Assembly (NCBI RefSeq): GCF_954871325.1 | Contig: NC_088775.1 | Span: 1,845,473-1,909,472, forward strand | DNA: 64,000 nt | Direction: 5' to 3' | DNA from: Gordionus sp. m RMFG-2023 | Taxonomy: Eukaryota; Nematomorpha; Gordioida; Chordodea; Parachordodidae | Shown: positions 1 through 18,048 of the stretch, piece by piece | Numbering within the stretch: the first letter of the stretch is position 1 | Layout: each line of letters starts with the position of its first letter | The notes under the pieces: generated by a model | What the model was told of the DNA's origin: nothing | Seen by the model: only the letters and a program-made list of their open reading frames with translations | Databases searched by the model: none | Position numbers and translations under genes: made by a program

Positions 1-159
1 AAAAGAAAAGAAAAGAAAAGAAAAGAAAAGAAAAGAAAAGAAAAGAAAAGAAAAGAAAAGAAAAGAAAAGAAAAGAAAAGAAAAGAAAAGAAAAGAAAAG
101 AAAAGAAAAGAAAAGAAAAGAAAAGAAAAGAAAAGAAAAGAAAAGAAAAGAAAAGAAAA
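1..159. repeat. (AAAAG)n microsatellite
   Basis: About 31 uninterrupted AAAAG units run from the window edge and may continue beyond it. They end in an (AT)n stretch just before the inverted-repeat transposon at 193. Confidence 0.97.
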
Positions 160-192
160 AATATATATAAGTATTAATTTATATATTAATTA

Positions 193-1899
193 TAGTGCGC
201 ACAAATTGAGCGTTGCGTTTTGCCGTACTTTTTTTAATAAAAAAAACGTATCGCTTGCTTTGTTTAAATTGAGAGGGCGTTTTTAAATTATTTATAATTT
301 TGTAAATAAATAGAGTTTATTAGTATGGATCAGGAAAAGATGTTAGCATTATATTTATTGTCAAAACATAAAAGAAGGAGGAAAAACATTTCAAATATGA
401 CAATTATTCTCTGAGTTCATTACACTTAATTATCCTATATTTCATATAAGATATTTAATAGCTGGTATGTCCTTTCAATTATGTTGCATACATACTTAAA
501 TCAGTATGCAGGGCAATTTGGAATGCTGCCAAAGATATCTACAAAGCCTTCAAGAAAGGATTGAAGAAGAGTACATTAAATTTATATATTCTAATAATTT
601 AATATATAATTACTTAGATTTCCCAAGAGTTAATCATGGTTCCCCAATTGTAATGTTGACTTGGATGGGAAACATATTTATATAAAATATTCTCCCAATA
701 GTTGATCTCAATTTTTTTGTTAAACATAGATTCACAATAATTTTGTTGGCCTTAACAGACATAAATAGATAATTTGCTACATAATATAATAAGCAATGAT
801 GTGGAATAGGTGCACAAACATTTTGGTACCTTATATTTTCTATATATGTAAAAGATACAATGTCAAATCTGACCACTAGACCATTCTCTATTGGCATAGA
901 CAGAGAAAGCAATTCATCAACAATTGAATCAAGAATTTTAAGAGACAAATTTAAAAATTTTTCAAATTCTTAATTATTTTTTTATATATCATTGCTATTA
1001 TAAATAATGAATTGTATCAAATATGTAATTGATGATTATAGTTATTATTTAAAATATTACCTAATAAATAATTTATATAATAAAATAAAATAAAATTGTG
1101 TTTAAATTTTTAAATCTTTATTCTGATCACCTTATAATTTAAAATCTGTGAATTTATTTGACAAAAAATTTAATAAACAACTGAAGTTAATGAGTTATTT
1201 ATTAATTATATTATAATTTCTATATTATTCAAAATACTTTTATTTTTATTAGTAAGTATTTATATTTAAATAAATCTAATTTTTCAATCTTTATTAATAA
1301 ATTTGGACACTATTTAATAAATAAAAACTTTATAAATATTTATTTTAAATAGTAAAAGATATCTAATAACAAATTTGGATATTAGATTAAAATTTTAGTT
1401 AGGAATAAAAATAAATACAATAAAATCATACATATTTACAAATAATATATATAAACATAATTTATTTATTAATGCTATTAGATATTTCAAGAGCAATTTG
1501 ATCATTTTCTATTGATTGTTCTATTGATTGAATGTAATTATTCATTGTGATGGAATAGAAGATTTTTACTTCCGATTTAAAAAGGTATTTGTTAGGTGTA
1601 CTAAAACTATCTAGCCCTTCTTCCATGAAAGTAGAAATAATCTTGATAAAATATAAGGTTTTTAAGACAATTATAAATTTTACCTGTTTGGAGATGCCTT
1701 CTATTTATAAATTTTAATAATTTTTCATCCAATTTTTGGCTTGGGGATGAAGTAACATTCTTAATACTCTTACTAGTATGCGTTTTTTAAAATTGGCGCG
1801 ATTGAAAAAAGTAAAAGTGCGCAATTTAAACGAATGCATTCGAATTGCATTAGTTGCGTTTGCAACGCAGCGTTTGAAAAGCTCAATTTGTGCTCACTA
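193..1899 (-). mobile_element. DNA transposon with terminal inverted repeats (hAT-like)
   Basis: The left end reads TAGTGCGCACAAATTGAGCG and the right end, reverse-complemented, reads TAGTGAGCACAAATTGAGC, giving an 18-of-19 terminal inverted repeat. The TAGTG start resembles hAT ends, but no clean 8-bp target duplication is visible: 185-192 and 1900-1907 differ. Inside, minus-strand coding pieces resemble spliced transposase exons: one ends at 1684 with a good donor after ...HLQTG, one lies near 1500-1640 and includes EEGLDSFSTPNKY, and one lies at 634-968. The DDE catalytic core was not identified. The element begins only four bases into the intron that follows the signal-peptide exon at 1904-1952. 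Confidence 0.6.
634..968 (-). CDS. Unidentified coding fragment inside the transposon at 193-1899
   Basis: An open frame of about 110 codons starts after a possible acceptor (TTAAG) at 968 and stops near 634. The translation is hydrophobic and includes NVCAPIPHHCLLYYVANYL and KKLRSTIGRIFYIN. I do not recognise it. It lies between the inverted repeats of the element at 193-1899 and on the same strand as other transposase-like pieces there, so it is most likely the C-terminal part of that element's protein. A chance open frame cannot be excluded, because the region is AT-rich and no initiator or catalytic motif is visible. Confidence 0.3.
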
Positions 1900-1903
1900 T
1901 TAC

Positions 1904-1952
1904 CTATTCTCGTGATTAAAAAGAGAAAAAAAATAGTTCCGATGATAGTCAT
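1904..1952 (-). CDS. Signal-peptide first exon of a further ADAMTS-like gene (rest beyond the window)
   Basis: The exon starts with ATG at 1952 and encodes MTIIGTIFFLFLITRI plus one base, followed by the donor GTAAT at 1903. The peptide is a short hydrophobic signal sequence. Its duplicate at 44559-44607 encodes MTIVGTIFLLFLATGI with the same length, phase and donor, and the differences between copies keep the frame, which supports a real coding exon. By analogy with that copy, this would open the next ADAMTS-like gene in the array, with the remaining exons left of the window. An inverted-repeat transposon starts four bases into the intron, so splicing may be impaired. The promoter should lie at about 1953-2700. 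Confidence 0.5.
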
Positions 1953-3829
1953 GTCAATTTTTACTAAACTCTTAATTAAGAAATTATTTAATAATTTTAT
2001 TTTTATAACTAATAATTTGTAATTATGAAATTTGTACAATATAACACACTTCTTTCTTCTTTTTTTTACAGATTAATAAATAGGTCCCACCTGAAATAAA
2101 TTTCAGAGAACTCGTTGAGAAGATGAATAGCTCATATTTCAATAGTCAAAAAAAAGAGAGAATCTTAAATTTATCGAGAAACTTAGCATTTGTTCAAATA
2201 TAAAATATTATAAAAATGCCTTATATGTGAGTGTATTTTTTTAAAAAAAATAAATAAAATTAGACGAATTTTGCGTCGATATCTCTTTTTTTTAAAAAAA
2301 AATGTAATTTATAATAATTTATGAAAGATGACAAGGATTTTTCAGCAGATGGGGAAGAAATCGAAATTTAAATATCTTCACACTCGTAAGATTTAGATGA
2401 AAGATGTTATGTCAAAATTTAGAATTATTTTTTAGCTTGAAGAGGACGCTATTGGTAGATATAAGAGAAAGAATGAAAAAAAAATTGATTTTTTAGTGTC
2501 TTTTCTCAAATTTTTTTTATTATTCTGAGTCAAAAGTACTGATCTCTGAATCTTGAAACTTCTATCTACGATTCTTTGGATTTTAATGGGCTCATTTATA
2601 TAAGAATACCAATTTATAACGTAGAAGTACGTAATCCTTAAATGGGATAAGATTGTAATTGTAGGGTTTTAAATTTTATTTTTATACATTTTTATTATAA
2701 AATTGAACTAAAAAATGAAAACGTGACAAAACAAAAATTAAAAAATAATATTTTAATCAATAAATTTTAGGAATTTCACTTTTGCTGTAAAGCAAATCTA
2801 GTCTGAAACATAAAAAAAAAAGGTTATATTTCATTTCATATTCGGAATTGTCTGTGATATCTGCATTAAGTATATTAAATTAAAGTTAATTGAATATTTA
2901 GTTCACAAGTAAAGAATCTGTTTTTTTAGGAGTTTCGACCCAATTTAAAACAGCGGGTATTTTGATAACACGTAAATTAGAAACGATTTCATTTAGTCAG
3001 AACCGGTTCTAAGTACCCCGGGTTTTATAAAGTTGTAACATCGTGTTGTGTTTGTTTGGATTGTATTTCAGACGATCCAACCATACAAATTTCTTACTGT
3101 GTTAGAACCCCCTCTTGTCCTTTTATTAATACTAACAACTAAAAATTATATTTTATTGCTATAAATACATAGAAATATAACGCATATAGTTTCGTTTTAA
3201 TTATTATTTTAAAAATCTATATTATAAGTTAAATGAATGGAGAATCTAGTAAAATCCTAATATTTATATAGCTTTAATTTGAATCTCCCTAAAACTTACC
3301 TATCGTATATTTAACAGAATCGAGTTAATACCTGTAGAAAAATATTTGGTCCTTTATTAAATATTAGGGTTATGTTTCCGAGACCTTAAAACTACACGAA
3401 AACTATCCCATATACGATAATCTTATCCTAACATTAAATTTAATTCAATCCATGTTCTGATTTATAATTGATTAAAGATCTGCTCTCATGATGGAATTGG
3501 TAGTAAAGGATCTGGCAAAAAAGTTTGGGTTATCTTAGTTCCAAAGTATTTGAGTCAACCCATTGTGTCTGGTTTAAATGGAAGAACTGAGGTCATATAC
3601 TTTCGGTGATGAAATCGCAATTATTGCATAGTGCATGTGCAGTCTATTTTTTGAAAGCAACAATGTAGAGGTTGGTGGCCAAGGCTCTTGGTATGGGTGT
3701 TACAATGAGAACATGTCATTGATGTTATAGGCTGTGTCATAGATGAATTTTTATCTCCTTGTTATGTAATTAGAATCTAATCTGTTGAGACGTTTCTGTT
3801 CCAGAGGTCCAAGGCTGAAGTATTTTGAT

Positions 3830-5570
3830 TTTATCATTTCAAAGTTCTAAGAGCTAGATATATACTAGGCGACTAAGGGCAGGGAAGCTTAAATGTTGTA
3901 AGATATGCTGGACTGGAGTTAAGACCTAAGCCACCGATCTTTAGTTAGAGGGAATCTTTTATTCAAGAGAGGTGATAAGAATTTAAAGGTGTAAAAGATT
4001 CATGATCATATTTTAGATGAATTTAGAGGTGCACTAATATTCGAAGAACGAAAAATATATTTAAACTCTTAATCATCCTCAAAATCTCATTGAGGCTTTG
4101 AAAAACTTTTAATAGTTTTTAGCCGCTAAGCCCTCATTTGTAGTATAACCGCGATAATAACATATCATAGCATAGCTTACAACATGCATAATTAAATATG
4201 TTTAAGCAATATTATATATTTTCTAAAATTCGGTGAAAATAATAAATTTTATTTAAAAAATTCATAGCTACGCTATACTTAGCCAAAAATTTACCCATTG
4301 CTTAATCATCATATTAGTTACTATAAATTAAGTTAAATGTCAACATGTACTAAATAAATGAGAGGTTACCCTAATTGATGATACAAAAGCTACTTTATGG
4401 GAGACTTCTAAAGAATAAATCATTGATAATGGCCTTGCCATATTTCGGAGATCTCATATATTTTTAACAGAATTTTATAAAATTCTTTTATACAATAAGT
4501 AGACCTATAGATCTTAGATAAAATTTATGTAGAAAAGCCCCACCTAATAGTATCCTATTTATTAGAATCTTGGCTACGCCAATAACTTAATTTTTATAGT
4601 CAGTAGTATATAAATTTAATATATTTTTGAATTGTTTCTAGTAAATATAATTTTAGGTTAAAACAAGAATCTGAAAGAAAAATTAGTAAAAAATTAAATA
4701 TTCTTTTAAAATAGCGACTATAATTTAAAAATATTTATAAAAAATAAATCCTTTTTTTTATAAAATGAAGGAAGTGAAAAACTTAAATTATTTGTATAAA
4801 AATTTAATATAAACGAAAAAGTCGTCTTAAGTAGAAACTCTGAGAAAATCTATGCAGGAAAGCCCCCCACCTAATAGTGCCTAACCCTATTATCAAAATC
4901 TTGGCTACCAGTGATCTATGATTTTTAATAAATATTTAAATTGTTACCCAGTTATACATTCTTATATATTTATTTCAAATTGTTACTTACGATATTTATA
5001 TAGCTAAACTATTTTTTAAATTCAATTATCTTCCTTTTTTACCCAATTATGCATTTAATTTATCTTTTCATTATTTCAAATTTTTATACGCGCTATCTTT
5101 TTTGTTAGATATTGATATGCAAAACGTTTATTTATATAATATAATATATTTTATTAATTTTAATCAAAACAAGTTATATTTAATATAATAATAAAATAAG
5201 CCTTAGTATAATAATTATATATTAAATTAGAATATAATATGTAATGAAGGATTTTAAAAAGTTAGACTTGATATTAAATATAAACTACATTTCAATATTC
5301 TATTTGTTTATAATAAATAATAGATCTATTTGAATTTAATAATTGTCAAAAAAGATATATGAAAGTCGATAATAAATGGAAGATCATTTAGGAGTGGCAT
5401 ACCTCAATTTGTAAGTTACACCAATGTTATCATCCAAATTCTTTAAAATCTGTTACATTAAATTTTTTTACGTAATATTAATATAATGTATAATATATAT
5501 ATATATTAGTATATTATATAAAGTTATAATGTATATAACAATTTACTTTTATCTGTGATAATTTATTATA
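3830..5570. other. Copy-A-only intronic or intergenic DNA, no gene seen
   Basis: This AT-rich stretch has no counterpart in copy B. It contains two similar short blocks (4510-4575 and 4845-4915, sharing AAAGCCCC-CACCTAATAGT and TTATTAGAATCTTGGCTAC-like text), which suggests a small internal duplication. No exon with convincing splice sites was found. Confidence 0.4.
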
Positions 5571-5578
5571 ATTATAAA

Positions 5579-5791
5579 TAGTGTAGTTAAACAGCTCTTT
5601 TTGGATTTTTCGAAACGGCTAACTTATATTAGCCAGAAAAATATTACCCAAGCTTCGAGATCGCCAGATGTCCCAAATATTTGGGCTATCTGTACCAAAA
5701 TTATTTAGACTTGCATAATATTGTTCAGGATAAAATATTTTCTTAGCCGTTTTCGAAAATCGACCTAAAATCAAAACGGTTAACAACACTA
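5579..5791. mobile_element. Palindromic hAT-like MITE, copy 1
   Basis: The element begins TAGTGTAGTTAAACAGC and ends GGTTAACAACACTA. It is flanked by ATTATAAA and ATTATAAG, an 8-bp target duplication with one mismatch. The internal segment carries the family blocks GCTAACTTATATTAGCCAGAAAAATA and its inverted partner. It is noncoding. Confidence 0.75.
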
Positions 5792-6000
5792 ATTATAAGC
5801 AAAATATATTAGTTAGGACGCAAACTGTGCTCCGTTTATATTAAAAGTGGGAGTCGGCTTTAAAAGGAGATCATATGGGTTAATAGAAGCACACCTACAG
5901 ATTTGGCGGGGAAAGTCAGAACAGGGTACATTTTGCTATTACATACATTCCCAACTTTAAAAAAAATATATATGTTTAATTGACAAAGCTTAAACCAGGC

Positions 6001-6199
6001 TAGTGTTGTGCCAATTCTTAAGGTTAACTCATTATTTCATCCTGAAAAATATTACGCCAGCCTGAAAATTTAGCTCACAGAAGGAACAAAAGTCTAACCA
6101 TATATTATATAAATCTCGAGTCTTAGGCAATATTTTTCTGGCTACAATATTAAGGTAGCCGTTTTAAAAAATCGTCTCGAAACGAGCCCTTAACAACTA
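6001..6199. mobile_element. Palindromic hAT-like MITE, copy 2
   Basis: It starts TAGTGTTGTG, contains the family core GAAGGAACAAAAGTCTA, and ends TTAACAACTA. Flanks AACCAGGC and TACCAGGC are an 8-bp duplication with one mismatch, supporting hAT-type insertion. Confidence 0.75.
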
Positions 6200-6840
6200 T
6201 ACCAGGCGTGTAAGCAGGAATTTGCTTGGGAAAGGGGGGGGGATAATTAAATTTTTCTAAAGATAAAATGATTGATCTATAGATTTATGTTCCTAAAAAT
6301 AAAATAATAACATGGTTTTTAATAGATAAATCTCATTTAGTAAGATTGGAATTGCCATGAACAAATAAAAATTTTCCCTAGATTAGATGATTAAAGAGGT
6401 TTTTATTTTTATGATTTAATATTTTAGCCCAGAAATGGAAAATATTCGTTAACTTATGTTAAATCAATAATATATGATTTTCAGTCTTTCTTTCCTTCCC
6501 TTCCCATCCCATCCCTCCTTTCCCTTCTTTCTTTCTTTAAGTCTTTCTTTTCTTTCAATCTTTATATGATTCAAATACGAATAATACAAATGTTAGATTG
6601 TATTTATATGTTTTAAGGCTTACATACATACATAGTTTATTCCTTCTATAGTTTATATAAATTTATGAACATATTATTTAATCCAAATTATTAATTTTCA
6701 TTGTGTAATTATCTTAATTTTATATTTTTTTTGACATAAAACAATTTTAAAATTTTAACGGTTAGTCGTATAATCAAATGAAACTGGATTGAATATTTGG
6801 TATTAACAAGTAATAAAATAATGAGTAAATGTAAAATCAC

Positions 6841-11923
<5,083 letters not shown>

Positions 11924-13216
11924 CTTTTATTGTTTTTTTTGGGACGCATTTTCCCATATAGCATACCTTTTAAAGAAGAAAAAAAGGAAAGAGATAAACA
12001 AACATGAATTATGGGCCAACGTGAATTATGCCCTTCTTACTAGGGTTATTAAATCATCTAAATTTGGCCAAGCTATGAGGCTAAACTTGGAGAATTATGT
12101 CTATTTTTTTAGGGGAATAATTTTGACCACGCCATATTGGAGTTGGTTAAAGTTGGATAATTTGACATCACTACTTCTTACCTTTCTTTCTAAACGAAAA
12201 TTAACATGTCTTTATATATAATTAGATGTCATGTTTGACAGGTGAGTGGCATATCCAGGATTATCGCTTAGGGGAGTAGAGAATTTTTTTTTTACATATA
12301 AGAAATAAAATTATTAATATGTAGGTGTTCATAATTTTGGCACAGGCGATTTTTATAATTATGGGTATTTAAGCGAGGGGGTGGTGCGAAAAATCCCAGT
12401 TGTCACTGTATTTAACGCTGTATTTAGGCCCTAACTATAGATGGAAATATCCATCTTCCCGGGAAATTTTGTCACACCCTGCCCTATCCACTTCCCCCAA
12501 CAAAATGTTTTACAACATTTCTTTTGTGTTTTAAGTGAATTTTAATTCTTTTTAAAAACGATAAAAATCTTAAATCTCACGATACAAGCACTTAAAACTT
12601 ACAGTCAAGGTATACCTCTTCGAGCGTAAACATTTTTTATCAAATTTATAAATCGCTCTCACTGAATGATTCAACGTTGAGAGATATCATATCTAATAGG
12701 AAACTTACAATATAAATACCCAATAAGTCATTTATCAAATAAAGTTTTTATATACATAACAAGTAATACATATTCTGAGCTGTTTATTCCAGAATCCCTT
12801 ATAAAAATGGCGAATTTAGTGGTATTAGGGCCTGAGAAAAGGACATGGCAAATTTTTTTAAAAGTAGTCCCACTGTCCCCAAGTAAAAAATTATATAGTT
12901 ATGGCTATTGAATATATATAACGCAGAGGAAAAAGTGATTAAAATCATTTATATTTATTTATCTATTCGTAAAGCAATGAATAATTATTTAATATATTTA
13001 CTGTTTTTTAAGAGTAATTTTTTTCTTATTTTATCAAATATGTTTATGTTATGTACGATAAAGGATCAACATATATCACTTTTTAGATTATGAGAGTAAA
13101 ATACTATTATTAAGGAGAGTTTTAAATAAGGTATTGAGAGTAGCAGTAGCTAGAGAATTTAGAGAAGAGAAGAAGGCAATGTTAGGCGAGGCAAGGGAGA
13201 TTATTAGCTGGATCAC
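11924..13216. other. Intronic DNA with degraded inverted-repeat elements
   Basis: 12040-12176 resembles the variant palindromic MITE at 41265-41433 (shared TTAGGGGATAAT and GGAGTTGGTTAAAGTTGGATAA-type text). Near 12239-12411 are CAGGTGAGTGGCATATCCAGG and GTTGTCACTG, possible worn ends of a hAT-type element. 12420-12860 has patches of higher GC but no exon that I could support. Confidence 0.35.
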
Positions 13217-13462
13217 ATAAAGCTTAAGTAGTTAGAGCGCACAATTGCTATAATAAGTCTTTGTCGTAACCATTGGTGTCGGTTCTAAAGATGCCGATTA
13301 GTTCGAGTTAAGAAGGAAAGCCCGCGGTTAAGCTCTATTGCATTTTGCATGTCGTAGAAAACGCCCCGCTTAATCACTAGTATATGCAATGCCCGCCCAT
13401 GCCGTCAACACCGGTTTCACACTTAAATTGGTAAAGGCAGCAATCTCGTAATTAAGCAACAG
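13217..13462 (+). repeat. Possible tRNA-derived SINE
   Basis: A locally GC-richer block starts AAGCTTAAGTAGTTAGAGCG, similar to a pol III box A, followed about 50 bases later by TCGGTTCTAAAGATGCCGA, similar to box B in a short stem. The remainder has no ORF. Only one copy is visible, so the call is tentative. Confidence 0.3.
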
Positions 13463-13599
13463 TTAAATGTTAAATCTTAGTTAGTAAAGAACAAATCTAG
13501 ATTTTTAGAGGGTATTTTTTTTTCTAGACTCGTGGTTAAAAAAAACAACTGCGAAATCATCATATGAATGCTCGATTTTAGATATGCTACATTAGCCAT

Positions 13600-13833
13600 C
13601 TTTGAGTGGAGTATCCCATTCCTTCTGAAAACACCAAGAAGGTTCGTTGAGTGTTTGGGAATACGAAATTTGTTCCACATAATCTCGGCTTTCAACTAAC
13701 AAGAGATCAGCAAAATTGAAGGGAAACCCTAACGAATTGAGGTTTGGTTGTAAATCGTTACTTATTATTTTTCCTATAATAGATTGCAAATGAGAATTAA
13801 AACTTTTCTTATTAGATATAATTAACAATCCTG
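13600..13833 (-). CDS. Possible ADAMTS disintegrin-like exon
   Basis: After the acceptor TAGACAG at about 13834 there is an open frame of 77 codons with IIGKIISNDLQPN, FNFADLLLVESRDY and EPSWCFQKEWDTPLKDG. The last string recalls the LWC...P-x-DGT-x-C segment of the ADAMTS disintegrin-like domain, and the position and strand fit just upstream of the TSP1 exon. No good donor follows the last codons, and the rest shows no clear family cysteines. It could be a chance frame or an exon of something else. Confidence 0.33.
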
Positions 13834-13974
13834 TCTATAATAAATATTTTTGAAAATATAAGTTATGGACACTAAGCATCATTATAATTTTTTTTTTACA
13901 AATAGTGAAATAAAAATATTTTTTACAGTAAAAAAAAAAGTTATAATAATATCTCCTATCGCTAACTCATTTAC

Positions 13975-14135
13975 TTGTGTTGTTAAAGGGCTAAACTCAA
14001 TATTTTAGCCAGAAAGATTAAGCCTAAGCCTCGTCGTTAATTAATGTCTGGACCTTTGTTCCTTCCATGAGCTAAACCTCCAGACTTGCGTAATATTTTT
14101 CTGGATTGAATATTGAGAGCCGTTCAACAACACTA
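13975..14135. mobile_element. Palindromic hAT-like MITE, copy 3
   Basis: The ends are TTGTGTTGTTAAAGGGC and CCGTTCAACAACACTA. Flanks TCATTTAC and TCATTTAT form an 8-bp duplication with one mismatch. The core GGACCTTTGTTCCTTCCATG matches the family. Confidence 0.75.
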
Positions 14136-14660
14136 TCATTTATTTTGTGTGAAAGTGATCTAATTAACAGTCTCAAAAAGTTAATTGGTGTTGTATTTTT
14201 TTATCGTTATATAAATATCATTAAAAAAAATTATTATAATTTTAAAAAAAGGAAGGATCAGGGGGGGGGGAGGAAGGTAAATAATTAAATTACTGCTCCA
14301 GTTTCCGATTTCGATAATTGATTGTTCGAGCGGTTACAATGGAACATATCCAAAATCTCCGATTGCACTTCACGGTACTTTACCGATTGACAAGCGATAT
14401 AATCACATTTACTCTTTAAAAAAATTTTAAACATTTTTCATACAAATAGAAAAATATTTAATTAACAGATAAAATCGAACAAAAAAGCTAAAAGAAGAAA
14501 AATTCCTCTACTCTAATTCTAGAAATGAATATAGAGCGTTTTTCATGGCCTGAATAATTTTCTTGATAATTCCTGATTCCCAACCTAAATCTAAATCTTT
14601 TCTAAATAAAATTATAGCTGTTTTCCTGGATATGCTTATTCTTGATAAAAATAAGATAAT

Positions 14661-15329
14661 AGGGCTGCATTCAAAGAGGAGACGGCACCGTTTTTTACAT
14701 CCGTCCCGTCAAATGTCAATCTCATTAAAAAGGATATGTATATTCATAAAGCTTCCGTTCTGATACCTTCCGTCTTAAAAACGGACCGGGCTAATTTGGA
14801 AGTCAAAACATTTTGACTTTTTGATCCGGCAAATTTTACGAGCCGTTATAACCGTTTCTTTTAATTTTTTAAAAATAAAAATTAACGAAGTCCATATTTA
14901 TTCATAATCATATTTATCAGAAGATTTCATATTTATTCCTTAAAAAACAATCTAATACCTATCCATTAATTAAAATGTAAAGATTATAAATCATAATTTC
15001 CAGCTTCATATATTCTTCATCCCCATAGGTCCATTCTTTGTTCCTCCCAGCTGACATCTTGTCCAATTAATCCAATATCTTCACTCCAAATCTCCAACAA
15101 AAGACTTTTCTTTAACAATAACCCATGTGATTATCCCGTTTTCCTCCATCCACCACGAAAACTAAAATCCCCTGTCAGAAAATAACTGACATTTGATGTA
15201 TTAAATTAAATATATTTATTCTTTTTTTTAACAGCTACAACAAAAATCAATATATATCATTTTTAATGACATTGACTTTTGACGGAACGGATTCAAAAAA
15301 CGGATCTGTCTCCACTTTGAATGTACCCT
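14661..15329. mobile_element. Noncoding DNA transposon with about 23-bp inverted repeats
   Basis: The left end AGGGCTGCATTCAAAGAGGA matches the reverse complement of the right end, AGGGTACATTCAAAGTGGAG, over at least 20 bases with few mismatches. The flanks permit a TA target duplication. No transposase frame is present. Confidence 0.6.
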
Positions 15330-15844
15330 AAAGTAAATATTTTGTACAATTTAATTTGTGAGCAAAATAATATATAATTTTTAACAAAGTTTTTAAGCAT
15401 TTGTATCTGTAGCCCCCCCCCCAAAAAAAAAAAATTTGTTTTTTTTGGTAGATGAGAACCTTTGTGGGTAAATATTAAATCTAAAATAAGTTACGCAAAA
15501 CCTCAGCAGGCAATATTAAAATTTATGGGGCTTGAATCACAAATACAAATGTATATAAAATTGCACATAAATAAAAAATTTTTTGAAATAACGAAAAGAG
15601 TACATTCACTTTATATGTTCCAATTATTAATTCATATTTTGAAGGCACTAAATATAAAATTCACTAACAAATATTTTAAAGAAATTTTGAATCAAGACGT
15701 ATCAAAATGTAAATTTTCTGATTAACATTTCATAAGATTAGGCTTAATTCCTAATTTGTGCATCATCAAATAAAGGAGAAAAGTTCTGATTATAAATAGT
15801 AAATAGTAAAAGAATGATGAAAAAAGTTTATAAAGAAAATATAC

Positions 15845-15971
15845 TTTTTCATAGTTCAAACTATAGTTTCCATCTGTTATGTATTTGCAAATTCTTCCTG
15901 GATCCATGTTTGGAGTAGAAAGTGGAGAATCTTCATAATTACCCCTATTGGCAAGGCATTGCATAGTATTT
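15845..15971 (-). CDS. Possible ADAMTS disintegrin-like exon (QCLANRG...DPGRICKY)
   Basis: The exon starts after the acceptor CACATAG and ends at GAAAAA|GTATAT, and its 42 codons are open. MQCLANRGNYEDSPL, MDPGRICKYITDG and NYSLNYEK are visible. The CL...L-PG-x-x-C spacing resembles CLLDxP...LPGxxYxxxxQC of ADAMTS disintegrin-like domains, and strand and order fit the gene. The similarity is weak and it does not join in phase to the candidate at 13.8 kb, so at least one further exon would be needed. Confidence 0.38.
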
Positions 15972-16324
15972 CTATGTGTTTTTTTTTAATTTACAAATAA
16001 TTATATTTATTATAATTTACATAAACCTCTGTTACATCTAATTATTTCCATACTAGCCGTGGTTAGTTCGCAAACTATTCTAATATACAAACTAGCTATC
16101 TAAGTTTTGTTTCGTGATTGTTTATTCTCTTCCCCTCAGATTTTTGAGGTATCTTATGTTCCCTTTTTTTATCATTTTAACCTGATTTTCCTAGAATTTA
16201 GACAAAAACTTCAACTAAGAAATTTTTAAACTTAATTATTACTTGTTTTTTATATTAGGTACATATTCATTATTAAATTTAGCTCTTTTTAGAGTCTTCG
16301 ATACTTATAATTAGAGTTATTATT

Positions 16325-16400
16325 TGGCTCGATTTAAGCCTATTTTTACAAACGGCTAACTCAATATTTAAGCCAGAATAATTTTGCCTAGGCAACGAGA
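16325..16400. mobile_element. Fragment of the palindromic MITE
   Basis: GGCTAACTCAATATTTAAGCCAGAATAAT and GCCTAGGCAACGAG match the left half of the family. The other half is absent. Confidence 0.5.
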
Positions 16401-16832
16401 CTTCGCAAAGTTAGTAAAAAAAGTATACTAATTTTTTTTTTAAATATTCTATTATTTTACTTTATAAAATGTGATAGATATAAATGGAATGTACAATATA
16501 ATATAAAGAGTCAATAAAAGCTCTTTAGATAGCAGAACTACAATTGAAAGCTAGTGTAATTCCCTTTAAGAATTTCTTTCGTGGTTTTTCTTAGAGTCTG
16601 CTAGTTTTATGAACATATATTTTTTTAAGAATGCTTAGGGCAAGTTTATAGTAAAGTACTGAGTGTGTGGTTGACATAATTGGCTGTAAAACAATGGTCA
16701 TTAGAAATTTCTGTAAATTGAAAATGTTTCCAAAAATTACAAGATTTCCTTATAAAAATTTTGATCTCTAAAAATCTCTTCAAAAAAATCTTGACTTTTT
16801 ACGTCTAACTTTAGTTTATAAAATCTTCACAT

Positions 16833-17074
<242 letters not shown>

Positions 17075-18048
17075 AACTTATATTAATACTTATTTCTGTA
17101 TACTAAGCTATTTTGCTTTAAATATTTGGTTGGTATTGTTATTTTTCTTATTTTTTTATTAAATTTCGTTAATACTCGAAAAACGAAAAATAAACAAAAT
17201 ATAAAATTAAATTTAAAAAAATAATATAATATATACTCCAGAAAAACTCAAAAATATAATATACAATAACATATATATTCACTCCGAAAGTTTGTATACC
17301 AAGTAAGTTAATTAACTAACCAGTTGATTTGCAATTTTAGTGAGTGTTTACACTGAAATTCAGTTCAATGGATGGAAGAGGAGATATTATATGTAGATGA
17401 GATATTCACTAAGCTTATATTGGAGAAGAAATGATATTTATTTGGGTTAATAATTGTTGATTTAGAAATTTTGAATAATGAAATTTTAAACTATTTTTGG
17501 ATCCCAAACTTAACTTTCTGGATCAAAAAAAAAGTCTTAAGATGGTAAAACACATTCCAGTAATAATAATATGGTTATGATGTATAATACCCCAGGAGAT
17601 GTTTATTAATTTCTTGAACGCTGCATTTAGACCATAAAGTTTTTCTTGGGTAGTTAGTGATATAGTGCATTATGCCGCGTATGTTTGAAGCATTGCATTC
17701 ATTATCCATGTCATGAATTGCTCCAAACCTAATAATAAATCATATATTACATTATCTAATCAATGTTTTTAAAAAAAAATTCGATTATTCTTATTTTAAA
17801 AAAAATAACGTCGGAGTGTAGTAATAAATTATATTAAATCGATAAAAACTCTCTGCCCCTTAGAATAAAAATAATTTTATTATAATTATTTGGCACGGAT
17901 AACAGATAAAATTTCTTAAGATTCATGAAAAATATCCATCATTTATGCGAGACCGAGGTTATTATTGTCCAAAAAAAAATTGTATAAAAGAGAATTTCCG
18001 AAAAAAATATTTAAACGGAGTTTTTATTCTTTATCTCTACGGTAAAAA
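17075..18048. other. No feature seen
   Basis: AT-rich sequence with short open frames only. I found no exon, RNA gene or repeat family that I could support. Confidence 0.4.
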
